From: Oasisia sp. SBJ-2009
Taxonomy: Eukaryota > Annelida > Polychaeta > Sabellida > Siboglinidae
Direction: 5' to 3'
Assembly: GCA_964017155.1 (NCBI GenBank)
Contig: OZ024865.1
Span: 16,464,377 to 16,528,376 of the forward strand
Length of the DNA stretch: 64,000 bases
Part shown: in pieces, positions 1 through 13,800 of the stretch
Numbering within the stretch: position 1 is the stretch's first letter
How the letters are laid out: every line of letters begins with the position of its first letter
Notes under the pieces: generated by a model
What the model was told of the DNA's origin: nothing
The model's database searches: none
Seen by the model: the letters and a program-made list of their open reading frames with translations, nothing else
Position numbers and translations under genes: made by a program

Positions 1-2440
1 ATTCATAATTATGTTGTGCTGAAACAAGCCGTGTCCATGAGGAATGGGCGAAAATATGAGACACTAGCAATAAAAAGGCAATTTAAAAATAAAGTCGAGT
101 TAAAATCACTAATTAATTTACTGCAGTTGTAAACTCATAAATGGAAGTATTCAACCAGCTAAGATTAGACTGTAAAAGTAGCCAGAATATGCATTACAAA
201 ACAGCAAACGTACTCGGTAGATTCTATTTCCACCGCCATTGTTGCGTCCAAATATATATAGAGGCAGGTGCGAGACGATATTGGTTCAGACGTTTCCACC
301 ACACGGGACGTTGATCTCGCATCGGTTACCGTTTTGACTGTTTTATGTAGTATGTATTTCCAGTCATTTGGTTGTCAGGTGGGCCTATCTATGTGAGTTT
401 TAATGATAACATGCGGTAGATAATTTATGAAGACACACCTGTACTTTAATTAGTTAGGATAACACCTCCACATGGCTTTCACTGAAGCTGTTAATTTGTT
501 GTATATTAATTTTTGTTGACATGATATGGCCCAAGATGCTTTGCGATACACACATGGGTCATGCTAGGTTGTTTACATGTGAACTGCATGCAAGACAGTT
601 TATCTGGCAGTTGCCCTGCCCAGTAGTAATATAATGCAAATGTGTGACCTGAAAATAAAAATCATATTAATTTTCTGGATGCATGAGATAGTATTGCAAT
701 AAATTCAGGGCTGTCAGGCACACATAAAATGTATCATAAAAACCAAGAAATCTGTATAATATTTTAATAAAATGTCCAATAGCCCAAATGCTGACATCTT
801 ACTCAAGGCTATTGGCTAGACCAATAAGCACTGAGCTGTGTCTCTGGTTATGGCAAATGCCCAGTTCATATACAAAATGCCAGCTCATTTATTGGTTTCT
901 CATATATCCCAGATTCTGAGTTACATTTTCACATGCTTGAACAACTTATATACCGATACACCATGAGCATGTAATTTTTTGTTTAATTATGGCGACAAAC
1001 AAATTTGACAATTATTTACATTGTAAACTTCTGTACTGGTTATAGCATTGAGGATCTTAACATCTCACAATTAATATACCGTATATAAAAACAACTTATA
1101 TAATTGAAAGTGACATATCAGATGAGAACGTATAATAAAATGTTCTCTGAATGGTTTAAAGTAGACTAGTATTTCTATTTCAGTGACTGGTTAATTGGTC
1201 ATTAGAAATGCATGACATCAGCCAGTTTCCATGAAAATGGTGCTATAAATTTCATCCATGCTATTTTAATTATTACTACAAGGAGGATGCAATTTTTTAG
1301 TAAACTACTGGAATAATAGTTTCTATACTATACTTGCAAATGGTTGGTTTTGTTAATACTTGTAAATGAGTGGACACAATTGTTTTTTGTTACCCAAACA
1401 TCACTAACCCTACATTACAATGGCACTAAATATATACTGTACAAATATGACACATGCCTATGACATTTCGTCCTGTAGCATTAACGGAAGCAATGTGAAT
1501 GCTTGCTATAAGGAAAGATACATCACGTTTAAAGATGTCTTAAGTGGCCACACGAAGCATATTTATACTTTCAGTATATATATTTATATATGTATATATC
1601 GATCCCATATTCTTTAGACATTGTATACAGAATTTGTTTTATGAAAATAAAAATCTGAGTTCATTGTGCACATTTACTTCACACAAATCTTCGAGTTTCA
1701 AATCTCGCAGTAACTTTTCACAGTTCATGTTGTCCATAAATGAAATATTAATTTTTTATATACTGATTCGAAACACAGTTATCAAAACAAGCATGTTGAA
1801 AATTAGTCGTTACCACAGAAATAAAAAAAAACTAAACAGAAACCTTGCGTGATTTTTATTAATCATGCCATTGAGTATAATTATAATCTTCAAAACTTAT
1901 GAAAACAGTTCTATTCATGTGAGTAAAACTAATGAACTAGAATATAACTGACATACATTATTTTATTGACAAGCAAATTTCATCAACAATATATATATAT
2001 ATACATACATGTTTAGCAATATGTTAATATTTATGTTTCTGTGGTGGATCTACTAAATATTAATATTGTCAACAAAATTAGCACATGTATGTAAAAACAA
2101 AGTGTAAACAACTACTACTGTAGCATGTTATATTGAAACACACCCCAACTTAGATGTAACTTTGAAGTTAGATGGTTCTTATTTCCCACTACCCTTTCCA
2201 CAAATGTAATATAGGAATGCAATACATCTGCATAGTTATTTGCAACTTATACAACTGAAAATTGCAGTAACATCAATGTTTCACTCGCCAGACGGCATCA
2301 CTTTATTAATTTGTTGTCCACAATAGTGTGAATGTTGGGACTTTACTAAGTGGTGTGATAACATCATAATTACGAAAAAACTAAACTTGGCAAAAGATGA
2401 ACAATTTATGAAGTGGACCACCAACTCAAGTATGACAAGT
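1..2440. other. AT-rich non-coding, nothing recognised
   Basis: No splice-compatible exon, ORF with a family match or clear repeat was seen. It lies downstream of the 3' end of the Ig receptor. Confidence 0.5.
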
Positions 2441-2751
2441 ACGGAAGCCTGTTGGTGCCACGGTGAAAGTAATTTTTTATGACAGCACCCACTTAATTAT
2501 TTGGCAGCCGCCACTTAATTATCTGGCGGCCGCTACTTATACTTATTAATTATCTGGCGGCCGCCACTTAATCGGCTGCCAGATAATTAAGTGGCGGCCA
2601 CCAGATAATGAAATGGCGGCCGCCAGATAATTAAGTGACAGCCGCCAGATAATTAAGTGGCAGCCGCCAGATAATTAAGTAGCGGCCGCCAGATAATTAA
2701 GTAGCGGCTGTCAGAAAAATATATATTCACCGTGGCACCAATGGGCTTCTG
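2441..2751. mobile_element. Palindromic MITE with 22-bp internal repeats
   Basis: Inverted ends TTGGTGCCACGGTGAA (2452 on) and its complement ending at 2741 enclose about nine copies of a 22-bp unit containing GGCGGCCGCCAGATAATTAA. Three are in one orientation and six in the other. Several units contain the GCGGCCGC octamer. No coding capacity. Confidence 0.7.
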
Positions 2752-2958
2752 TAGACAAGAGATCAAACAAGCAGTGTAATCCTATGATTGTATCATAGTC
2801 CTGCATTTGAACATGTGTATATAAGTAGAACCTAGTTATTAATGACGGTATTAAATAGCCCACTGAAGCGCAGATTATACAAGGGCTGAAATATTGTTCA
2901 CTGGCTGGGCGTGCAAGGATTGCGATGAGAGAAGAGATGACCACTGGTCACCGGGGTC

Positions 2959-3107
2959 TCATCTGGTCGAGTCCTGACTGCCCACAATGGGCTGACTGCC
3001 ACAGTCGGTGCTGCCATCTTCCTGGAACGCTGGGTTCACAAATGACCAGGGTCGACTGTGGGCCCGCAGGGAATACATCTGACTCATGACGTCACTGCTC
3101 TCAGAAT
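2959..3107 (-). CDS. Ig receptor terminal exon: cytoplasmic tail and stop
   Basis: An acceptor CGACAG at 3108-3110 restores phase 1 from the transmembrane exon. The 48 codons encode a polar tail with MYSLRAHSRPWSFVNPAFQ and end SQDSTR, then TGA. The VNPAF-like stretch is typical of receptor tails. No catalytic domain. A foldback element begins about 70 bp upstream of the acceptor. Confidence 0.65.
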
Positions 3108-4398
3108 CTGTCGGCAGCAACAGGGCTTTATGTAGGATAACATTATTGGCAGTCACACTTGTGTTTGGTGGCACATGCATGTTAAAGGGGCACTGTATGG
3201 GATTGAACCTTCCACTCGTAACGGCAAAATTTGGCCGACCCGTGAGAGGCAGCACCGTCAGTACCTAAATATATCTTGTTGACGTTGACGATGTTGCGCA
3301 GCCGAGCGGTGGACAAAACTGCGACAACTGACAAGACAAGCGTGCCGCGTAATAACTGTTGTTGCTATTTTTAACTCATGGCTTTTAAAAGTGATCCTGG
3401 ACAGTGCAGTTGTGGAAACATCTGTAATAGATTGGAAAAGAGAGGCGCATGTCCGTGTTTGATTCAAACGTCAACAAGATATTTTTAGGTACTGACGGTG
3501 CTGCCTCTCGCGGGTCGGCCAAATTTTGCCGTTACAAGTGGGAGGTTCAATCCCATACCATGCCCCTTTAACTCTTAAGCTAGTTTACAAACTTTTAGAT
3601 GTGCCTGATGACCTGAAATGGCCTACAAACACATGACACCAGTTACACTCACTTTCAAGGCATAACTAACAATATCTATGGTTTTGGAAGACTTTTTTTG
3701 GCTCCTTCATTTTTTTTACACGTCCACCCATATTTCTGACTGTCCATATTCGTTTTTACCCATCCTAATGACGGCTGGACGGGTCTCTACATAAAGCTAT
3801 GGGCAGCAACACACTCAGTCTATATCAACTTTCTGTGACAAATGTTTACGGAATCCCAGCAAACAACGACCCATGATTTCACATGTTCTGTAAGTGAATT
3901 CACCAGTTCACCTAGCTCAATTCCTGAACGTGAATTCACCGGATTCTGTGAACAAATTTGGTGTGTTGACACGTGTTTACCGTGAAATTACGAGCTTTTC
4001 ACGTGATGACACGTACCAGTGAAACCGTACCAGTTCTGACCCAGTACGACTTGTGTCAAACTTGTTCAAAACTCATGACAACAGGCAGAACATGTGTATT
4101 CATGTAAACACACATGAAAACACAAACTGGTGGAGCGGTACCAATTATGAACCAGTATGACACATGCCAACTGGTTCAGAAATGGTTCCTCGTTTGCTGG
4201 GATACTAGCAGCCTAGGGAAAAAGATAGTTTTAACCTATCCAAAATGTTTTCAGCCTACTGTACCCACATTCAAATACATATTTTTCAGCAGAATCCAAA
4301 ACCCAGAAACTTGAGAAAGAAGTATTCACAATAGTAAAACTATCCTGAAAAATAATGCACCTTTAACATGAAACATAAACATGTATACTTTTACATGA

Positions 4399-4462
<64 letters not shown>

Positions 4463-7400
4463 ATCTTATCCAAATTGTCTTGGATTCATGGAATTTGTAC
4501 ATTTAGAATCAATAATAATCAATCACTCACTTTATTGTCCTTAAAAAGGATATGCATTGTGCAACTCATGATCTACACTATATGGGATGGTCACAACAAA
4601 ATGCAAGTGAATTCCAGATGTATCCACTATAAGAACAGTTCAACCGGTTGACAGCAATATGAATCATTTAGCATTCAACATTCTAATGGCCACAGGCACA
4701 AAACTCCTGCTATAGCGAGATGTTTTACATTTTATACAACGGTATCTCCTTAGAGACGGAAGTACATGGAAGAACGTAGAGAGCGGGTGATCAGACTCAG
4801 TAGCGACAGCACGAGCTTTCTTCAAAATTGCATGGTCGATTATTTCGGAGAGCACTGGTGTAGGTAAGCCAATGATCTTGGCGGAAATGTGTGAGTTTAT
4901 TCACTTTACTGGCAGCCAAAGCGACTGAGTACCGGGTAGTACAATAAGAACATTATGGTTGATAACAAATTTGTTAATGTATATTAGTGAAACTATTTAT
5001 GAAAGCTTAACAATATATGAAAGTGTTACTAATTAGAATGTCTAGTAAAATTAAAACGATAAAAATAATGGATAGTAAAACTGTAAATGTTCTCTAATAT
5101 GAATATAAATCAATTAAAGCATAAAAATATATATTTTTTTTAGCAAAATATATTATTACAAATGGAACATACAACATGACTGAAAAATTACAACCCGTTA
5201 AAACAAAGCTGCCAAGATGCTGACCTCCACGAACTCGAATGCGACTGATGGCCTTCTTCTTGAGGTAGTTGTTGCGATAGAACCAGACAAGTAGGGCGGC
5301 CCCACACACTGTCACAGACATGATGACAAAGATGCCCAGCCACATGACGGTGTAGTGCACGAGGCGATGGTGGCCATGGTAACGGCGCAGTCGCTTCATG
5401 TGCTGGGCTGTAACGCAAGGCAACTCAACACAGTTCTTATATAGCATATGTTTGGCCTAACAAAGCAATGATTGGATATGTGATATAATGTAATATTATT
5501 TTACAATTTTAGTTAATTATTAATAATACATTTTAATAGAAACTAAATATATTTGTTTAAATAATTATTAAACAATATGTAAATTTGTGCAAAGATACTA
5601 TTTAGTTGAAAGAAAAAAGTAATATTATTACAATTTTGTTTCAACTATTATATTATAACTGGATGACAAACCCAACAGAACCTGAACATGTGACCTTTTA
5701 ATGACGATGACAATGATGATGATAATGATATATACATACTACCACTGTACAAACTGCAACAATTGTTAACCATGGACATGTCATTCACAATTTCACCATT
5801 TATAATCAACTCTTTCTCCAAGTTCATACTATGACTACAACCACTGTTCCTGGGCATTCACCTCTCTCTGATAATACTGTGATCCTACTGCAATACAATA
5901 GCAGTACTGTAGCTATTGCAATACCACTGCAATAGCAGAACTATCCCCACAAGTCAACCCTAATGTATGAACAATACAGCAGGGTTGTTAAAAACAACTA
6001 TAAAACTGAGATGCGAAAACAACTTGAAAGAAGATCTTGGGAAGGCTGCCAGGATTGAAAACCATCACAGAAGCCTTGGAGAGATCGAGAGAGTATTATT
6101 AAGCAAACCAGAATAAGTTATCAATTAAGTGACATGAACCCTATTTCGCAAGGGAGTATGACAGAGAATTAAAAAAGGTAAGTTCTTATTTACTGCAGTA
6201 TCCTATTCAACCAAACACCATCTGATGGGAAGTACTCGACCATGCTGCAATCAATACGCAAAGACTATTCCTACAGAAATATCCACCACTGTCTAAAGGC
6301 AGGTACTCACTGATACAGCCAAGTGAACTGGAGCAATGTAGAGTGAACGAACTTGCCCAAGGTTTGACAGCTCGAGCCACCGGGCTACTACAAAGAAGAC
6401 TTTTACTTACACATTAAGAAATCACTGTGTAGGTCTAGTGAAGATGACCTGTGTGTCCTCAGTAGGATCGAGGCCGGTGGTCCACTGCCCAGGCGGTTGT
6501 TTGCCCAGATGACCACTCGGTAGATAGCTCCTGAGGCCAGTCCATGCAGCATGGTGTTGTTCTAGGGACAGTACACACAATGTCACACACACACGGTAGA
6601 TAGCTCCTGAGGCCAGTCCATGCAGCATGGTGTTGTTCTAGGGACAGTACACACAATGTCACACACACACAGTAGACAGCTCCTGAGGCCAGTCCATGCA
6701 GCATGGTGTTGGTCTAGGGACAGTACACACAATGTCACACACACAGTAGATAGCTCCTGAGGCCAGTCCATGCAGCATGGTGTTGTTCTAGGGACAGTAC
6801 ACACAATGTCACACACACAGTAGATAGCTCCTGAGGCCAGTCCATGCAGCATGGTGTTGTTCTAGGGACAGTACACACAATGTCACACACACGGTAGATA
6901 GCTCCTGAGGCCAGTCCATGCAGCATGGTGTTGTTCTAGGGACAGTACACACAATGTCACACACACGGTAGATAGCTCCTGAGGCCAGTCCATGCAGCAT
7001 GGTGTTGTTCTAGGGACAGTACACACAATGTCACACACACGGTAGATAGCTCCTGAGGCCAGTCCATGCAGCATGGTGTTGTTCTAGGGACAGTACACAC
7101 AATGTCACACACACAGTAGATAGCTCCTGAGGCCAGTCCATGCAGCATGGTGTTGTTCTAGGGACAGTACACACAATGTCACACACACACAGTAGATAGC
7201 TCCTGAGGCCAGTCCATGCAGCATGGTGTTGTTCTAGGGACAGTACACACAGTGTCACATACACAGTAGATAGCTCCTGAGGCCAGTCCATGCAGCATGG
7301 TGTTGTTCTAGGGACAGTACACACAATGTCACACACACGGTAGATAGCTCCTGAGGCCAGTCCATGCAGCATGGTGTTGTTCTAGGGACAGTACACACAA

Positions 7401-10400
7401 TGTCACACACACAGTAGATAGCTCCTGAGGCCAGTCCATGCAGCATGGTGTTGTTCTAGGGACAGTACACACAGTGTCACATACACGGTAGATAGCTCCT
7501 GAGGCCAGTCCATGCAGCATGGTGTTGTTCTAGGGACAGTACACACAGTGTCACATACACGGTAGATAGCTCCTGAGGCCAGTCCATGCAGCATGGTGTT
7601 GTTCTAGGGACAGTACACACAGTGTCACATACACAGCACTAGGTACCTCAGAATACACGAATATGTAATGTTGCTACAATTTCGTAACCGAGTGTATTTG
7701 CAATGCATGCATACTTGACACCCTTAGCCCACATGCGTTGTTTAAGTGTAAATCACTAGATATCACATGTGTTGTGTGAATGTTTTGCAATATGATAGTG
7801 TAGTTATTATTAATTTTTATTATTAAAACTCCGTATATGTCAGTTAAAAGAAAAAACACATACTATACTATAACTATAGTGCAGTGGCTAAGAGATGAAC
7901 TAAAATATGTTCGTGTGAATATGACTTGGTAAAATTACCAATAAATAGAAGGTGTCTAATTGAGTCAACAAAACCACCATTGTTTAGCAAGTATAATTTC
8001 AGATATATATTGAGAATTAAATTGTAATAAACAGGGTAACGTTACGAGTGATTTAATGTGTTTGTGTACCTCACCAGCCGACACATTGAAGGTGAAGGGG
8101 TGGGTGCTGCTGGAGGTGTTGTAGATGACGTAGTAGAAGGAGAAGCAGGTGATGACACTGCCCCCGTCACCCATCACCCTCCACCCCACCCTCGCCTCCG
8201 ACCAGTCAATGGACTCCACCCGCAACACCAGCTTCTTGGGCACCGCTGACACAAACACAACAACATACAGGCACAAACACAACCAACATACAGGCACAAA
8301 CACAACAACATACAGGCACAAACACAACAACATACAGGCACAAACACAACCAACATACAGGCACAAACACACCAACATACAGGCACAAACACAACAACAT
8401 ACAGGCACAGGCACAAACACAACAACATACAGGCACAAACACAACAAACATACAGGCACAGGTACAAACACAACAACATACAGGCACAAACACAACCAAC
8501 ATACAGGCACAAACACAACAACATACAGGCACAGGCACAACCAACATACAGGCACATACACAACCAACATACAGGCACAGGCACAAACACAACAACATAC
8601 AGGCACAAACACAACCAACATACAGGCACAGGCACAAACACAACAACATACAGGCACAAACACAATGAACATACAGGCACAGGCACAAACACAACAACAT
8701 ACAGACACAAACACAACGAACATACAGGCACAGGCTTAACACAACAACATACAGACACAAACACAACGAACATACAGGCACAGGCACAAACACAACAACA
8801 TACAGGCACAAACACAACAAACATACAGGCACAGGTACAAACACAACAACATACAGGCAGAGGAACAAACACAATGGACATACAGGCACAAGCACAAGCA
8901 CAAACACAATGAACATACAGGCACAAGCACAAACACAACAAACATACAGACAGAGGCACAAACACAACAAACATACAGGCAGAGACACAAACACAACGGA
9001 CATACAGGCAGAGACACAAACACAACGGACATACAGACAGAGGCACAAACACAACAAACATACAGGCAGAGACACAAACACAACGGACATACAGGCAGAG
9101 ACACAAACACAACAAACATACAGGCAGAGACACAAACACAACGGACATACAGGCAGAGACACAAACACAACGGACATACAGGCAGAGACACAAACACAAC
9201 TGACATACAGACAGAGACACAAACACAACAAACATACAGACAGAGACACAAACACAACAAACATACAGACAGAGACACAAACACAACGGACATACAGACA
9301 GAGACACAAACACAACGGACATACAGGTACAAGCACAAACACAACGAACATACAGGCAGAGGCACAAACACAACGGACATACAGCCAGAGACACAAACAC
9401 AACGGACATACAGACAGAGGCACAAACACAACAAACATACAGACACAGACACAAACACAACGGACATACAGGCAGAGGCACAAACACAACAAACATACAG
9501 GCAGAGGCACAAACACAACGGACATACACGCAGAGGCACAAACACAACGGACATACAGACAGAGACACAAACACAACGGACATACAGGCAGAGGCACAAA
9601 CACAACAGACATACAGGCAGAGGCACAAACACAACAGACATACAGGCAGAGGCACAAACACAACGGACATACAGGCAGAGGCACAAACACAACAGACATA
9701 CAGGCAGAGGCACAAACACAACGGACATACAGACAGGGGCAACACATCGCACAAATAGCTTGCAATTCCTTTTGAAAGGTACCAATTTATAAAATATGTA
9801 ACTTTCAGGATTCATTACGCTAAAAATAAACATGCATGATGCTTACATTTTTCTTCAATACAATTTATACACTTACCAAAGAATATCTGATGGACAAATT
9901 TGACGTATGTTAACTAACCAAATAAAAAAAAATAAAAAAAATTATTTGCAAACTTATGCAACATAAAGGAGAACATGTGCCATACACTGTAGACGACATA
10001 CTTTTGACAACGACATAGACAGACTGCTTCCTGTGGCTGTACTTGTTTCTTGCGGTACACGTATAGAGACCCTCGTCCCCTTCCTTCACATGCTCTATGT
10101 CCGCAGCTCCTACAAACAACATCAGTCGGAATCATTAATAGCCCTGGACTGTTTCCCTAGAGCTCTATACGTAAGCGGTATATACTTTATATTTCATACA
10201 GTATGCAGTACGCTATATGGTTTTTCTAGAGGCGTTCTCTAAGCTGCTTGCAGGAAGCAAATGTGGTTATGTTCCAGTGGCTCCATAAGGTGGCTTGGTG
10301 GGACATCACTGATTGACTTGTACCATCTGTTCTCTTGGACATGCAATTTTCACACAGAAGAGAAGGCCAAGATGTGCCAAATGACATCTCTTAGTTTGAA

Positions 10401-10791
10401 ATTTTGAATGGTCGTTTATGATAGTGATTTTGCCTGAAATTATAAAGGGTCATGACATCAGCCTTTGAACTGCTACAACTACCGATCTATAAGAAAAGAT
10501 GGGAAACATTAACCTAAAAGATATGACATGGTGCACAGCCGCCATATTGCTTTCCCTACTATTAGGTATAATGACAGTGCCGCCATAATATTTCAAACAT
10601 GTTACATTTAGCATGCTATGATCACATTTTCTTAAGTATCTATAACAAAACAATAACTTGAAATGCTGGTATTCATTTTCCAAGTGTAATGTGTAATCAC
10701 TGCATTTGAATCATCCTCTCGCTTCTATTAATTAATGGTTCTGGGAAAGCAAACAGGCAAACAATGGTTTCACGTAATCACAAGCACTTCC

Positions 10792-10829
<38 letters not shown>

Positions 10830-13800
10830 ATATATAGTAATATACATATGTACATAGTTGCGCCTCATTATAATGCAGTGGGCACGTTATACTATAAACT
10901 ACCATAAAATACCACTGAACCAACCAAGGTCAACATGCTGGTCATGGGGTCTATGGACTGTTTATCAAATTTATTTGGTGGTTTAACCTTGCACAGTGCA
11001 GCCAAATCATACAAATGTACTGACACATTGCTGAAATCGGCAAAATATTAAAACCTTTAATAATAATTACGCTAAATATTAGCTTGACTTTGTCTTTCAA
11101 TCAACCTCAAAATACAAATATAGCTTGCATGTTAACCATGCCGTACGATATTGCAATTCACCAGTGGTGATAACATGAATCATTCAAACATGAATGACTG
11201 ATTGTAATGGGTGTTGGTCAAGAACTGTGAGACATACCAGTCTGGTTGGTCAGACCTTTGGTCAACGGATGTCCATCCTTGACCCACGTAACATTTGGTG
11301 GTGGGAAGCCGGATGCATTGCACAAAAGAGAGAGGCGACTGCCCTTGTCGAGACTGATTGCTGAAGGCAGTTGGTTGGAGAACTCAACCAGTGCTGAAAG
11401 ATAAACATGTACAACATCCATTTGTAAACATAATGACATCATGCTTTTATCACAACATTTTTATTTCTAGTTGTTGCCAGTGCTTTACAATGCTGTATTA
11501 ACTAATCTATATAATTTGTTTTCATTGGTCTGATGAGGTCTCGTTCAGCTACCCAAGAGGTAGTCATTATTTCTAAACTGATCTTTCTTAATGCTGAAAC
11601 TCAGGGTGGTCACTGCCACGGTGCTTGTCATCCTAACGGGTTTCTTTTACGTCCAAAAATCCATTTGTAAACATAATGACGTCGTGCTTTTATCACATTT
11701 CAATTTCTAGTTGTTGCTAGTGCTTTACAATGCTGTATTAACTAATTTATATGGTGGTTACATTGGTCTTATGAGGTCTCATTCAGCTACCCAAAGGTAT
11801 AGTTATTATTTCCAAACTGACTTTTCTTAATGCTGGCACTCAGGATGGTCACTGTGCTAAAATTGTCATCCTCAGGAGTTTCTTTTATGTTATGACAGAA
11901 CCATTACATTATTACAGTCTCCAAGTCACAAGGGATATACTATCTCTAAAGGTGGGAGCCAGCTTTTTAGTCCAAATATCATGCCTGCCTGGTGTGTGGT
12001 TTAGACTCAGATCACTGACAGATATATTAACCACAACACCATTATGTTCTCTCCTATACTACACTGGATAACTAATTGTTATGGTTGTGTAAGACCCCTC
12101 TGATATAACTTATGCTTAATTTATGCAGTAACTTGTTTTCACAATGAAATTAAGAATTTTTTTTCTCCATAAGTAGCATGATCTTCATGACAGACAAAAC
12201 TCATCCTGGAGACCTGGACTTAGCTGGCGATGTTATAAATTTAAATGCAGCTGATACATTCAGAAGCCCATATTGTGTACATGCTTGCCAACATGCATGC
12301 ACATACATGTGATATTAAACAGCCAACTTACTGTGAACTTGGAGGTATGTCACTGCATCTAACAAGTGGTCAGGCGCAGTGACGACACACTTGTACTGAC
12401 CAGCATCCTCAATCTGGACGTTGGTGATCTTCAGTGATGCATTGACCGCTGACACACAACTTTCTGACCTATACACAACAGTAATTTTCTTTAAAGTGCC
12501 TGAGAGCAATACTATTGATTCGGGTGCTATACAAATAAATTGTATTATTACTATTATTGTTTTTAGCGGTCTTCCAAACAATCAGTTTTATCAGCATTTG
12601 GTTGATTTATGCTTCGTATCAATTTATTACCTCCTTATATATGATCAATGATTATTTAGATTATTTCTGAGTAAAATGTCGATATGTACAATTATAACAC
12701 TGTGGTGCTTATACACTAGGGTCAAAACCCTCACAATTAAATGCATAAACATCATGCAGCTATTTGATAAACTTCCTGTGATTCTGTACCCAAATCACAA
12801 CATGTTATGCACATAGGAATAATGATTGTCCTCCCATGAAAACAGGATTGATTTCTAACATGTACCTTGATAATTATTTCATTGAGCATCAAGGCAAATG
12901 GAAAACAAGGAAAACATAGGTTTTTCATTTGGATGAGTAAAACTTGTGGACGGGTACAAATATCACTGGACAGGCAGTGGACGGGTAAACTAGAGCAAAA
13001 AAGTCTTAAAAATAATAGATAGGCCGGTCCTGTTGTCAGTTATGCCTTCAAAAATGTGTGTAAATTGGTGTCATGCGAGTACACATGTTTGTAGTTTATT
13101 TCAAGTCATCAAACATCTCAACTGGCTTGTATGTATACCAGTTATTAACATCCATGTGTCAACCAAAGAAGTGTGATTGAAGGGAAGCATATGGAAAACA
13201 ATGAAAGCTCGGTTGTGTTTACATATACAGTGAGCACCTACACAGAGCCAACACTGGCAGATAGTTCATTTACAAAATGGCTGTTGCATGTGTGAAATTG
13301 TCGGACATTCAATATATTCTGTTAAAATTCCAGCAACAAAACCATAGTGTAATGCTGCTAAAGAGAGACTTATATCCAGGGGGAAATTACACCAGCAGAC
13401 GTCATCGATCATATATATAAACATTGTATGATAATGGAAACCTTGATGGATGTCACATCCGTAACTATGATTGTGACATCCATTTCTGGATATGTAAATT
13501 TTGGCGTGAAAGTCACCAATAGTGAAGGTCTTACTGAGATGAATGCTCTTGTCGTGAGCGATTGTTGCACTTCATGGGGCCAAGTTGTTTTGTTCCAAAA
13601 TACCAAGAAGTGTTGAGACTTGGTGTGGGTTGTGAGACGTTGCACCACATTGACACGGTCTCTCCCTGAGTGACATCTATCACTGGCGGTGGGACGTCCA
13701 CAAAACTTGTGCCTGAAACCACTTCACAAGATCACAGATCTACACACCAGACATGGGTATTTACTTATATAACCCTCCACCATGTAGTAACTGAGTAAGC

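Noticed and set aside
6522..7640. CRISPR-like regular direct repeats
   Set aside because: Units are contiguous with no variable spacers and include exon sequence; the genome is eukaryotic. The same holds for 20515-20950 and 21665-21828.
8174..9833. Cys/Val-rich and His/Thr-rich frames of 290-526 codons
   Set aside because: They are translations of the 24-bp minisatellite.
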